The notes under the pieces were generated by a model. That model ran no database searches, was not told the DNA's origin, and saw only the letters and a program-made list of their open reading frames with translations. Of a stretch of 43,349 bases of DNA, positions 7,614 to 15,648 are shown one piece after another. The stretch is from an uncultured Bacteroidales bacterium (GTDB lineage: Bacteria; Bacteroidota; Bacteroidia; Bacteroidales; Paludibacteraceae): positions 1 through 43,349 of the forward strand of contig CALCGX010000148.1 in assembly GCA_937901225.1 (NCBI GenBank), in the 5' to 3' direction. Made by a program: the position numbers and the translations under genes. Every line of letters begins with the position of its first letter. The stretch's first letter is position 1.

Positions 7614-8213
7614 TTATTTTGGATAAACAATTACATCTTTAGCTATCTCCTGGCCTCGTTTATTGTAAGCCATTTCTATATACTGATTAGGATTTAGTTT
7701 GAAATCATCCCATTTTACAAGAACACAATAACGATCATCTTCATTGTAACCACATTTGCCATGGCTATTTAGATAATAATTTCTACTAAATTCTTTTATT
7801 ACTGTTCGATCATCTATTTCAACATAATTATGAATACCACCACATATTGAGCATGTACCTGACCCTAGAAAAATAGCATCATACATTTCGGGCAAAACAA
7901 CACCTAATATACCACTTCGCGTATTACCTATTCCATTATATAAGGATGCTTGTAATTCACGTTTAACATATCGTTGTTGCCACCGTCCTAAATTTTCCGA
8001 ACTATTTTTCCCAATCAAAAAAATGGTAACCGTAGAATCTGATAGGTAATCCTCGCGGATTTTCCTCATAATATAATCCTCATCATCCGAATTTATTGGT
8101 TCGTTTAATGACTTGTCTATCATGTCAACTCGATTATCATCCACCCAGGATTGAATTTGCCTTTTGTACTGGATATCTTCCGTCTTAAAAGAAATAAAAC
8201 ATTTATGTCCCAT
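7614..8213 (-). CDS. ThsB-like TIR protein with Cys/His cluster
   Basis: A 199-residue protein of the TIR/DUF1863 group. It begins GHKCFISFKTED (first strand), has TVTIFLIG in the core and a helix RYVKREL with candidate catalytic E86. The C-terminal third has C121-x2-C124, H128, H151 and C154, a pattern that could bind zinc, then DDRYCVLVKWD. The family is known beside Thoeris and other TIR systems. It is the first gene of the three-gene cassette; the ATG has the AATTATG context. An inverted repeat (8235-8289) lies just upstream. Two different TIR proteins in one operon suggests they respond to different triggers or make a heteromer. Confidence 0.7.
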   Translation of the reverse strand: MGHKCFISFKTEDIQYKRQIQSWVDDNRVDMIDKSLNEPINSDDEDYIMRKIREDYLSDSTVTIFLIGKNSSENLGRWQQRYVKRELQASLYNGIGNTRSGILGVVLPEMYDAIFLGSGTCSICGGIHNYVEIDDRTVIKEFSRNYYLNSHGKCGYNEDDRYCVLVKWDDFKLNPNQYIEMAYNKRGQEIAKDVIVYPK

Positions 8214-8234
8214 AATTACTATTTAGAAAAGTTA

Positions 8235-8289
8235 TTTAACTATCAAAATGCCTAAAGACGTTGAATAGATCCATTAATTGATAGTTAAA
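8235..8289. promoter_or_regulatory. 12-bp inverted repeat before the TIR cassette
   Basis: TTTAACTATCAA (8235-8246) and TTGATAGTTAAA (8278-8289) are perfect inverted copies 31 bases apart. The right arm covers the stop codon of the small upstream gene. The left arm ends about 22 bases before the TIR start codon. It could be an operator for the cassette or a transcript hairpin; no consensus promoter is seen. Confidence 0.4.
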
Positions 8290-8563
8290 ACAACATCTTT
8301 TTGCACACATATCGGAATGCATTAATCATCTGCATCTCTTCTGCCACAAAGTCATCGTTCACATCTGCATACAGTTGGCTTCGCACAATCGCAGCCATAG
8401 CTTGAAATTGCAGATTGATCATGTAGGGAGTTCTCTCTTGGCTGATAGCATTAAATTCCTTGCGCAATTGCTTGAAGGCAATTTCTAAATTCTCATTGTC
8501 TTTCTGCTCTATCAACTGATATACAGATGATATTAATTCCTCTATTGGATGTATTGTAGGCAA
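8285..8563 (-). CDS. Small helical protein, TTG start or 5'-truncated
   Basis: A 92-residue helical reading frame with no recognised family. The only start near the 5' end is TTG at 8563; a stop codon lies four codons further up, and the first internal ATG would leave only about 45 residues. This may be a real gene with a TTG start or the 3' remnant of a longer gene. It sits between a HEPN gene (36 bases after its stop) and the TIR cassette, so it could be a partner or antitoxin-like protein, but nothing in the sequence proves this. Confidence 0.35.
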   Translation of the reverse strand: MPTIHPIEELISSVYQLIEQKDNENLEIAFKQLRKEFNAISQERTPYMINLQFQAMAAIVRSQLYADVNDDFVAEEMQMINAFRYVCKKMLF

Positions 8564-8599
8564 TTGGTTATATTAAAATTGCAAAATTCTAATCGACAA

Positions 8600-9874
8600 T
8601 TATTCTTGATTATTGATATTCTCTTCAATTATTTCATTTACATGACTCCCATTCGTTTCTTCATAGACAAAAGGTTTACCGAAAATTTCTTCGTACGAAG
8701 AATTAAACTCTTGCGACTTTCTAAATATACGAAACAATGGCCACTGTTGGTAATTAATTTGGAATTCCTCATCTTTGCCAATTTTATGCATCAATTTTTG
8801 AGCATCTGAGAATTTTTCTAATATAACTGCCTCTGCAATGCGATATCTAACATCAAGTGCTGACCAATTTTTTTCACGAATTATTGCATTTGATTGTTCT
8901 TTTTTACCAGCTAAATAATATGACAACGCATGATTCACACGAAAAACCCATTCAAAATCCACATTACTATATTTTTTTACATCATTCGTAGCGAATTTGA
9001 GTAATACTTGTGCAAGATCATAATGTCCAGCATTGAGACAGTCAAATGTTACATCTTGTAGACTTTCATCACATGTTTCTATACTTATATTGAGTTTACG
9101 CCATATTACTTGAGACAACTTGACACCTGTTTCCATAATTACATTGTGGCATCTAATAATATATTCAGGTTTTGCTTCTATTTTTTCACCTAGAGCAGCA
9201 TCTACTATAATACCTACATTTCTGCATTTTTTCAAATAAGATCTAGATATTATTCCATCAGTGTGTACAAATAGATTTCTACGTTCTGTTATTTCAATAA
9301 AATCTTTGAAATGGTCATATTCTTTTAGAGTTTTTATAGCTAATATTTTTTCTAACCAACTAAGTTGTTCAGCATGGCTATCTCTTAAAACATTTTCAAC
9401 TAACTTTTCTATCACACATGCTTCAACCTCTTTAATATCATTGTACGAAAATAATTCTGCGACTTCCATACTCATACCTGTAGCTCTTAACATCTCTGGT
9501 TTTGCACGAAACATTAGGCGAATTATATTTCCTACAAATGCATCATAAGTACCTACCATAGCAACAATAGTATTCCTAAACAGATTTTCTATTGCTAACA
9601 ACGAGTATTCAACTTGATTTTGTAATATTTGAAAATTTTGATGATGAGGCATCTCTACACGAAATACCTGTGAATTGTCTTCCTTTTCTACTACTTCAAT
9701 CTTATTTTTATCTACATATTTATCTCTCTTCTTTATTGACATTTTTAAATTAGCTAATAAAACACTAATCATTAGAGGATAAGTATTTAGATGTGCATCC
9801 ATTTGCTTATGAAAGCCTTCTACACATTCTTTGAAATCAGCATTGATTGTCTTACTTAATTCATCGTTTTTCAT
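8600..9874 (-). CDS. HEPN-domain protein (RNase-like) with helical C-terminus
   Basis: A 424-residue protein. The core carries the HEPN signature TERRNLFVHTDG with R189 and H194 (R-x4-H), preceded by helices with a DAFVGNIIR segment of the kind seen in HEPN/RiboL-PSP proteins. The C-terminal 200 residues are helical with TPR-like features and a Gln/Asn-rich acidic tail. HEPN RNases cleave RNA and act in abortive infection or toxin-antitoxin pairs. The ATG has the AATTATG context. It is the first of a leftward series with the 92-residue protein and the TIR cassette; gaps of 36 and 71 bases allow cotranscription. It could be an independent effector. The exact HEPN subfamily is not certain. Confidence 0.6.
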   Translation of the reverse strand: MKNDELSKTINADFKECVEGFHKQMDAHLNTYPLMISVLLANLKMSIKKRDKYVDKNKIEVVEKEDNSQVFRVEMPHHQNFQILQNQVEYSLLAIENLFRNTIVAMVGTYDAFVGNIIRLMFRAKPEMLRATGMSMEVAELFSYNDIKEVEACVIEKLVENVLRDSHAEQLSWLEKILAIKTLKEYDHFKDFIEITERRNLFVHTDGIISRSYLKKCRNVGIIVDAALGEKIEAKPEYIIRCHNVIMETGVKLSQVIWRKLNISIETCDESLQDVTFDCLNAGHYDLAQVLLKFATNDVKKYSNVDFEWVFRVNHALSYYLAGKKEQSNAIIREKNWSALDVRYRIAEAVILEKFSDAQKLMHKIGKDEEFQINYQQWPLFRIFRKSQEFNSSYEEIFGKPFVYEETNGSHVNEIIEENINNQE

Positions 9875-9964
9875 AATTATTGAGGGATTAAATTTTCGTT
9901 TATTATGTTATATAGAGGATTCTATTTATACCTTGTGTATAATTCTTCGATTCTTCAATAGACC

Positions 9965-10219
9965 CTACTTCCCATTACAAGTTTGATTATATTCTGGTAG
10001 ATGTTTATGGAAGAACGAAAATAATCTCAACTGAACACTTTCTAACTTTTCTGCCTCCTCACGAGTACATGTTTTTTTTATAACTTGCATTTCATCAAAT
10101 TGTTTGTCCTCACGATGTTCTTGCTCGCGTCGTTTTAAATCATTGGTAATGCCAATATACACAGTTTGACCATTGCGTACTAATTTGTACACATATGTAT
10201 CTACTCTTTTCACTTCCAT
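9965..10219 (-). CDS. GIY-YIG nuclease-domain protein
   Basis: An 84-residue protein that is just one GIY-YIG domain: YVYKLV then VYIGIT (YIG at 21-23), R30/R31, E60 in EAEKLE and N78, all the positions expected of an active domain. Small stand-alone GIY-YIG proteins are found in mobile and accessory DNA, and may nick DNA or act in homing. The ATG follows a GGAGG sequence by about 9 bases. It lies upstream of the HEPN gene on the same strand, separated by 90 bases with a small hairpin (9926-9942). The region upstream is a long gene-free stretch with folded elements. Confidence 0.75.
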   Translation of the reverse strand: MEVKRVDTYVYKLVRNGQTVYIGITNDLKRREQEHREDKQFDEMQVIKKTCTREEAEKLESVQLRLFSFFHKHLPEYNQTCNGK

Positions 10220-10299
10220 ACTTACTCTCCCCTCCTAAGGGGCATTTTAAAGTTAACATTTATATTATTTATCTTTTTTCATCTCCACATTTACTGTTT

Positions 10300-10357
10300 T
10301 TTTGCCACAGATGCCAAAGGCAGATGTGGAAGCGGCACATGGTGTCGCGAGGCAAAA
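10300..10357 (+). ncRNA. Candidate structured element A
   Basis: TTTTGCC (10300-10306) pairs with GGCAAAA (10351-10357). Inside are an arm ACA..GCC AAA GGC..TGT and a hairpin GCGGCAC-ATG-GTGTCGC. The last has one G-U pair that only forms if the plus strand is transcribed. No T-run or promoter is obvious. Confidence 0.35.
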
Positions 10358-10407
10358 TCTAGTGTGTTCCGAAAGACTATAGATATTCCGAAGGACATCG
10401 TAAAATA

Positions 10408-10529
10408 GTGGTAGTAAGTAGCAGCATGCTACGACTGTGGATGGTAGATTGGTCGATGAGGAAGTTTACTTACACAATCGACCAAGATAGCATGCACAAG
10501 AGATATGAGCATCATATCTCAACTACCAC
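10408..10529. ncRNA. Candidate structured element B (three-way junction)
   Basis: Four perfect stems nest cleanly: GTGGTAGT (10408-10415) with ACTACCAC (10522-10529); GCATGCTA (10424-10431) with TAGCATGC (10488-10495); TTGGTCGAT (10449-10457) with ATCGACCAA (10477-10485); and the hairpin AGATATGA-GCA-TCATATCT (10501-10519). The result is a junction of one outer stem and two arms, 33 bp in all. It could be a small RNA, an RNA leader or a folding DNA element moved by a transposase. AATA flanks both ends, which may be chance. Confidence 0.4.
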
Positions 10530-10540
10530 AATAATCCTGG

Positions 10541-10580
10541 AATTGTCAATAATTGTCAACCAAGTTGTCACTAATTGTCT
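10541..10580. repeat. Phased octamer array 1 (AATTGTCA x4)
   Basis: Four copies of AATTGTCA-like octamers start at 10541, 10551, 10563 and 10573, steps of 10, 12 and 10 bases, so all face one side of the helix. Three related arrays occur at 34554, 35180 and 35299. Confidence 0.55.
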
Positions 10581-10655
10581 TAAACAATCCCCCGTTATTT
10601 TTAATTATTTTTGTAGCAAGTAAAGCGCAGCGTATTTTGTTTAACAGAAACTCCC

Positions 10656-10698
10656 CTGCTATACCTTATATATAATATAGCAGAGGAACTTCTGCTAT
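10656..10698 (-). promoter_or_regulatory. Mutually exclusive hairpins after the DUF3244-like gene
   Basis: The segment TATAGCAG(A) at 10676-10684 can pair either with CTGCTATA (10656-10663) or with TCTGCTAT (10691-10698), both perfect 8-bp stems. It lies 10 bases past the stop of the secreted-protein gene. It may be a 3'-end hairpin or a switch; no T-run follows. Confidence 0.35.
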
Positions 10699-10707
10699 TA
10701 CACTAGG

Positions 10708-11106
10708 TCACTCCACCACGAAATCGCCTGCATAAGTAATTCCATCAACCACCACATACGCTGTGTACGAACCTGGAGCCGGGATATTCAAGGAAGCTTG
10801 ACCAATAATCTCCTCTTCAATAATGATCTCTCCCGTCTCAGGATCAATCACAATCACTTCACCTATCTTACCAGCATCAATGTTACCACCACCTACAATA
10901 CCGATGTTCAAATCATTGCGATCAATACCGCCAATAACTTCTTGGTTAGGATCAGGACGACCACCAGCATCTCCATCTTCTGCATCATCACATGGCATGA
11001 TACCATAGATATCCACAAATACGATTGGAGTACCTGGCAGACTAACTGCATACGAGCTGCACATACCTATCAGGCACATGACCAGCAAAAAGAATGTCTT
11101 TTTCAT
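10708..11106 (-). CDS. Small secreted protein, DUF3244-like
   Basis: A 132-residue protein with a clear signal peptide (KK, hydrophobic core to about residue 18, then SYA-V cleavage). The middle is acidic and Gly-rich, and the last 30 residues, GSYTAYVVVDGITYAGDF, have the shape of the DUF3244 beta domain found in small Bacteroidetes exported proteins. Function unknown; these proteins are often encoded beside TPR/HTH regulators, as here. It has its own consensus promoter with a short leader. Confidence 0.6.
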   Translation of the reverse strand: MKKTFFLLVMCLIGMCSSYAVSLPGTPIVFVDIYGIMPCDDAEDGDAGGRPDPNQEVIGGIDRNDLNIGIVGGGNIDAGKIGEVIVIDPETGEIIIEEEIIGQASLNIPAPGSYTAYVVVDGITYAGDFVVE

Positions 11107-11140
11107 GTTGTATAAAGTTAATAAAGTTTAAAAAGCGTTG

Positions 11141-11171
11141 CAAAGGTACAACGATTTTGCCACATCTCCAA
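11141..11171 (-). promoter_or_regulatory. Promoter of the DUF3244-like gene
   Basis: TTG (11171-11169), 20 bases, TACCTTTG (11148-11141). The start codon follows 35 bases on. Confidence 0.8.
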
Positions 11172-11258
11172 GAAAGTTTGGTGGAAAAGAAAATCCATAA
11201 CTCACTGATAATCAGCAAACGCAATGGATTCAAAGAAAAAAGCCAGAGAAATGATTGC

Positions 11259-12671
11259 TTATGAAAGCATAAAATCAACCAAAAACTCGCGCAAATCACC
11301 TGATGTTGTGCCCAATTGTTTGGCAATCTTACTTTTTGATTTGCTTATGGTGTTGGGTAATACATGTAGATACGCAGCCATCTTATCTCGTGAGAAATTC
11401 ATCAGAACCATCAAACAAATCATGATTTCATGCTCGCGCAGATGGAAAGTATCCTCCAGACGATAGAATATATTATCACAATAGTTATTCGCCTTCTCAC
11501 GCAAATGATTGGTATCTTCCCATATATCCGAACACATAAAATGAACAGAATGGTCAAACAATTTTCGCTCAAATAACTCGCGACGATTTTGTCTTTCTTT
11601 GTCTTGACATTCCAATGTATTGCGCCAGCGTTTGTGAGGTGCATATACAAGGGCTACCAATAGTAATAATGCGATTCCACCGCCAAATATAAGAATATAT
11701 AAATTTCTATATGGATGGGGATTTTCCAAATATGCTTTTAATTTTATTGCCGTTTGGGCATAAGCTTCAGATTCATAACGTATTTTTATATCTTCATCCT
11801 TTCGTAAATAAGATAGATTTGCTAAATATCGTGAATCATTACTTTTCTCTTTAATTCTTAACAATGTATAGTAAGCATTTGTTTTATAATTAGGTGTCTT
11901 TGTTTGTTCAATGATAAAACAAGCATACTTATCCGCTAATTCATAATTGTTCTGACGAATATATATTTGCATTATTTTCATATAACTATAGCACTTTGCC
12001 TCTATTGGTCTTGGATAATTTTCGATGCTTAATAAATACGTCAAAGCGGAATCATATTGCTGCAATCCAAAGAAATACATGCCCCTTGTCTCAAGCAACA
12101 TAGCATAATACGCACTATCTATTTCATAGTTATCTGCTATTTGCAGTATGCTATCAGCTCGAGCATATTCCTTTAAGTTAATATGCTGTTCCGCAATACT
12201 CAATAGGCCTATGGCATATCTTCTTTCATCGCCGCTTTCATAGAATGCCTCATTCGCTCGTTCATAAAACTCCAATGCTTCTTCAAAGCAACTATCTTGC
12301 TTGCAGAGATAGCCCATGCAGGAATTGATGCGTCCCTTGTAAAGAGGATCTTTAGGGTTGAGACGGTCACACAGAATATAGTAATCTGAGGCAGTAGAAA
12401 AGTCATTGAGATAGTAGAAGTTTCTGCCCATAAAATAATATGCCTTTGCCAGTTCTTGCTTTGCAAAGAGGTATCCCACCGGTCCCTTTAGCGTTTTGAT
12501 AGCAGCGTTCAGTGCTGCTGTATCACGTGTGATTCTCTTTTCATTCACCAGCAACCTATCCGCCTCAGCTACCACCGCCTTCGCCTCACGCCAACGCGCA
12601 CACGAAGTAATGCTCATCATCATCATCGCGACAAGTAGAAAATGAACGATATGTCTAAAATAGGAGGGCAT
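11259..12671 (-). CDS. Lipoprotein-like TPR membrane regulator with C-terminal HTH
   Basis: A 470-residue protein. The N-terminus is a signal sequence with the lipobox-like SITSC (Cys near residue 24). Residues 60-310 are TPR-like helical repeats (many A-x-x-Y/F-x-x-G-x-x-Y and D-S-A pairs), a single membrane helix lies at about 325-345, and the cytoplasmic tail ends in a sigma-70-region-4/LuxR-like helix-turn-helix (LREHEIMICLMVLMNFSRDK... NTISKSKSKIAKQLG). This layout is typical of Bacteroidetes one-component regulators that sense something outside and act on transcription inside. Neighbouring secreted DUF3244-like protein is the likely target or partner. It has a perfect promoter with a leader of about 90 bases. 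Ligand and target are unknown. Confidence 0.75.
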   Translation of the reverse strand: MPSYFRHIVHFLLVAMMMMSITSCARWREAKAVVAEADRLLVNEKRITRDTAALNAAIKTLKGPVGYLFAKQELAKAYYFMGRNFYYLNDFSTASDYYILCDRLNPKDPLYKGRINSCMGYLCKQDSCFEEALEFYERANEAFYESGDERRYAIGLLSIAEQHINLKEYARADSILQIADNYEIDSAYYAMLLETRGMYFFGLQQYDSALTYLLSIENYPRPIEAKCYSYMKIMQIYIRQNNYELADKYACFIIEQTKTPNYKTNAYYTLLRIKEKSNDSRYLANLSYLRKDEDIKIRYESEAYAQTAIKLKAYLENPHPYRNLYILIFGGGIALLLLVALVYAPHKRWRNTLECQDKERQNRRELFERKLFDHSVHFMCSDIWEDTNHLREKANNYCDNIFYRLEDTFHLREHEIMICLMVLMNFSRDKMAAYLHVLPNTISKSKSKIAKQLGTTSGDLREFLVDFMLS

Positions 12672-12765
12672 GCTATCTCAGTGCATAAGTATAAAACACT
12701 ATTGGAAGACAAATTAATTACTCAAAGGAATAAAAAAGCATATTCAGTTTATACAATTTCGTTTG

Positions 12766-12796
12766 CAAAAGTACTACAAATTTCTGGATTATGCAA
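12766..12796 (-). promoter_or_regulatory. Promoter of the TPR/HTH regulator
   Basis: TTG (12796-12794), 20 bases, TACTTTTG (12773-12766). Confidence 0.8.
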
Positions 12797-12875
12797 CTTT
12801 ATTATAACTTTTTCTTAAACACACAAGCATTTCCCTCGTATTCGCAAACAACAACTATCTTTGATATTCACCCCA

Positions 12876-12899
12876 CAAAAAAAGGCGGTCACCCGCCTT
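12876..12899 (-). terminator. Terminator of the polysaccharide locus
   Basis: On the minus strand AAGGCGG pairs with CCGCCTT around a GTGA loop and is followed by seven Ts: a textbook rho-independent terminator about 250 bases after the last gene of the locus. Confidence 0.85.
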
Positions 12900-13151
12900 A
12901 AATCTCCTCGCCTATAACCTCTAAACTATAGCGAAGCGTATTATTGTTTACTTAATCCCACGTCTCAATTCCCAAAACAGCCATAAAAAAAGCGCAAGCT
13001 GCTCATAACAAGCGACTTTCATCGGTATAAAGAAATCCAAAGTGTTCCGTTTAATCAAAGCTACCAATAGCCTATCTACTCTATCCTACTCGCATCTTTC
13101 TGTATGAAGAATGTTTTGAATAGACGTTTGACAGCAAGAATCTTGCATGCC

Positions 13152-14093
13152 TCATAGAGCAACATTTAGGCAAGAATCTAAATCTTCAATAATCATTTGT
13201 GTTCTCAATGTAGCCCCTTCATATGTTAGGTGATAGTCGGTATCATAAAATAAACTATCATCAAACTTATATCGTTCAGTAGGCGTTACAAATGGTATGT
13301 TGTTATTTAGTAATACTGCACTTAATGTATTGATAAATAATTTACTATTTTCATAACTTTGCGACATATATGTAGGAGGAAACAAAATACATTTTACTCC
13401 TTTTTCCTCTTGTACCTGCATGAAATCTTTTATTATTTCTATAATATCTTCATTAGGGCAATCGTTTTGTATAGTATGAGCAGGTATACCTATCTTGTGA
13501 TTTCTATACTCCCATGAAGTAACATCCCCATATTCATTCAATGATGATCTATGATACGGATTGGTTGTGTCAAAAATTAAGTCCTTACATGCATACGCCA
13601 CTCGAAAGTATCTGGGTATAAATTTAATCGTATTAACTACCTGATAAGGAGTCAAATATTTTAATGCCTCAGGATAGTGATTGTATAAAATTCTGTAAAG
13701 TGTTGCACTTTCTATTCCATAAGCGCATTTTTTTGTAAATTGTTGATATTCTGGAATTATCAACACAATATCACCTTTGCTAAAATATTTTTCATACATT
13801 CTCAGCTGCATCACGATTCCAATACCAGCCTGGGTTGCCGTATTGACTACAGGCAGATCAAAACGGTTATAAATCAATTGGGAGTTAAAACCAAATCCAC
13901 ATCCACTACCTCCAATAATAACAATCTTTGTTGTATCTATGTGTGATAATCTTTCTGCTGATAGTCTAACGTTTATTTCATGAGATTCGCGAGCATATTT
14001 GTCAGGATATCTTGCCATGAATATCAATACTAAGGATAAAAAAAGTATTATCAATAGTAGAAATATTATACTTTTATATATGAACCTTTTCAT
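13152..14093 (-). CDS. SGNH-type acyltransferase partner of MBOAT
   Basis: A 313-residue protein with one N-terminal membrane helix (about residues 8-28) and an exported domain. GGSGCGFGFNS near residue 61 is the SGNH block I with the nucleophile Ser, and the C-terminal DTDYHLTYEGA holds the D-x-x-H dyad, as in AlgJ/AlgX/DltD-like proteins. Such proteins move an acyl group from the MBOAT partner to an exported glycan. It is the last gene of the polysaccharide locus and starts 2 bases after the stop of the MBOAT gene, so the two work as a pair. The acyl group and glycan are not known. Confidence 0.75.
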   Translation of the reverse strand: MKRFIYKSIIFLLLIILFLSLVLIFMARYPDKYARESHEINVRLSAERLSHIDTTKIVIIGGSGCGFGFNSQLIYNRFDLPVVNTATQAGIGIVMQLRMYEKYFSKGDIVLIIPEYQQFTKKCAYGIESATLYRILYNHYPEALKYLTPYQVVNTIKFIPRYFRVAYACKDLIFDTTNPYHRSSLNEYGDVTSWEYRNHKIGIPAHTIQNDCPNEDIIEIIKDFMQVQEEKGVKCILFPPTYMSQSYENSKLFINTLSAVLLNNNIPFVTPTERYKFDDSLFYDTDYHLTYEGATLRTQMIIEDLDSCLNVAL

Positions 14094-14095
14094 AA

Positions 14096-15643
14096 TTAAA
14101 ATTGAAAATAAATAAATTGATTTGAAGAATCAATATTTAATATAAAGATTAAACATATAGTCCAGCCTAAAATAATGTATAGAACATATCTTAATAAAGG
14201 TATAGTTGTTATTTTTTGTAGTCCGTGTTCTTTTGTGCGATTAATCCACTCCACAAGAACTAGTACTAAAATACTGAAAGCCAATGGAATGTAATATTGA
14301 CGGTTCATTAAGTAAGGCACACTAAATAAACTATCACTACAAATAGTTGATATTACTTCGCCAAATTGGCTAATATCTTGTGCCCTAAATATTATCCAAC
14401 CGAATACTACCAATGCAAAAGTCAATAGCATTTGTCCTGCTTCTTTTAGTGAGGGTAGCCATTTGGTTTTGATTGTGCCATCGGGCAACGTAATCGTTGC
14501 TACTGTATCACGATAGCGACGATTCTTGTTCATCAAAAGCAATGGCACAAACAATAATGCATGGTATGCTCCCCACAGCACGAATGTCCAGCTTGCACCG
14601 TGCCAAAAGCCACTCAAGAGAAAGATAATAAATGTGTTGCGGACTGCAATCCATTTTGTGTACCTTGCCTCAATCGCCTTATCGCCTTTTAGCCGTATCG
14701 CCTCGGGGATATTGGGGCGTGAGCCGCCCAAAGGGATATACACATAATCACGGAACCAAGTCGTCAATGATATATGCCATCTGCGCCAGAACTCTGCTAT
14801 ATCACGAGAGAAGTATGGCACATTGAAGTTGCGCATTAGTTTGATACCAAACAATTTAGCTGTACCTATCGCTATATCCGAATAACCTGAGAAATCACCA
14901 TAGATTTGGAAAGTAAAGAGCACCGCAGCGAGAAGCAATGTACTACCCGATTGGTTGCTGAGATCGGCAAATATCGTATCTACATAAGTGGCGCAATTGT
15001 CTGCTACTACAATCTTCTTGAATAATCCCCACAAGATTTGTCGCATACCATCCACGGCAGTAGCGTAGTCGAAGGTGCGTTTCTTGTAGAATTGAGGTAG
15101 TAGATTGGTTGCACGCTCAATAGGACCAGCTACTAACTGAGGGAAGAAACTAAGGAATGCTGTAAAAGCCACAATATCGTGGCAGGGGACTATCTGCTTG
15201 CGATAGACATCTATGGAGTACGAGAGGGCTTGGAAAGTATAGAAGCTAATACCTACTGGCAGAATCAAATGCAATAGCAGAAAATCCGATTGTATGCCAA
15301 ATAATTCGGCAAACTGTGTAGCAAAGAAGTCGTAGTACTTATATACGCCCAAGATGCTGAGATTAACTATGATATTGGCAATCATGACGGCTTTCTTTCC
15401 GCGTTGTGTTGGGGCGTATTCGATTCCGATGCCACTAAGGAAGGAAAGAAGCGTGGTGATGGCAATTAGAATAAGGAAGCGCCAGTCCCACCAACCGTAG
15501 AAGATATAGCTTGCTACCACAACAAAGAGGTTTTGCAGCAATAGTTGGTGCTTGCACTTGCTAAGAGCATAATCAAAGACAAACCAATAGAGGAGAAAGA
15601 CTATTGGGAGGAAAAGAGCGAATTCGAAGGAGTTAAAAAGCAT
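14096..15643 (-). CDS. MBOAT O-acyltransferase (AlgI/DltB-like)
   Basis: A 515-residue integral membrane protein with about 11 hydrophobic segments. It has the MBOAT landmarks: FWRRWHISLTTWFRDYVYIPLGG (conserved W, H, R and YIPLGG) and SGFWHGASWTFVLWG with the catalytic His. AlgI/DltB family proteins bring an acyl group across the membrane for O-acylation of exported polysaccharides. The intact motifs suggest activity. The start ATG lies 5 bases after the glycosyltransferase stop, inside the same operon, and GAAGGAG precedes it. Confidence 0.9.
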   Translation of the reverse strand: MLFNSFEFALFLPIVFLLYWFVFDYALSKCKHQLLLQNLFVVVASYIFYGWWDWRFLILIAITTLLSFLSGIGIEYAPTQRGKKAVMIANIIVNLSILGVYKYYDFFATQFAELFGIQSDFLLLHLILPVGISFYTFQALSYSIDVYRKQIVPCHDIVAFTAFLSFFPQLVAGPIERATNLLPQFYKKRTFDYATAVDGMRQILWGLFKKIVVADNCATYVDTIFADLSNQSGSTLLLAAVLFTFQIYGDFSGYSDIAIGTAKLFGIKLMRNFNVPYFSRDIAEFWRRWHISLTTWFRDYVYIPLGGSRPNIPEAIRLKGDKAIEARYTKWIAVRNTFIIFLLSGFWHGASWTFVLWGAYHALLFVPLLLMNKNRRYRDTVATITLPDGTIKTKWLPSLKEAGQMLLTFALVVFGWIIFRAQDISQFGEVISTICSDSLFSVPYLMNRQYYIPLAFSILVLVLVEWINRTKEHGLQKITTIPLLRYVLYIILGWTICLIFILNIDSSNQFIYFQF

Positions 15644-15648
15644 GAAAT

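Larger units (their letters stand above)
10220..10707. other. Gene-free stretch with two folded elements and an octamer array
   Basis: No gene is supported here. The stretch holds, from left to right, a compact multi-stem fold (10300-10357), the near-repeat TTCCGAAAGAC/TTCCGAAGGAC (about 10368 and 10386), a 122-base three-way-junction fold (10408-10529), a phased octamer array (10541-10580) and a three-segment hairpin set (10656-10698). Confidence 0.6.
12672..13151. other. Gene-free stretch between regulator and polysaccharide locus
   Basis: The left part holds the regulator's promoter (12766-12796); the middle holds the terminator of the polysaccharide locus (12876-12899). In the remaining 250 bases up to 13151 I see no gene, no strong hairpin and no promoter. 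Confidence 0.6.

Noticed and set aside
5955..8213. Classic Thoeris system
   Set aside because: No ThsA (SIR2-SLOG or macro-domain membrane effector) is adjacent; the SIR2-like gene at 1.65 kb lies in another operon and has a different partner.
10300..10529. Retron or group II intron RNA
   Set aside because: No reverse transcriptase gene lies nearby and the stems do not match the msr/msd layout.
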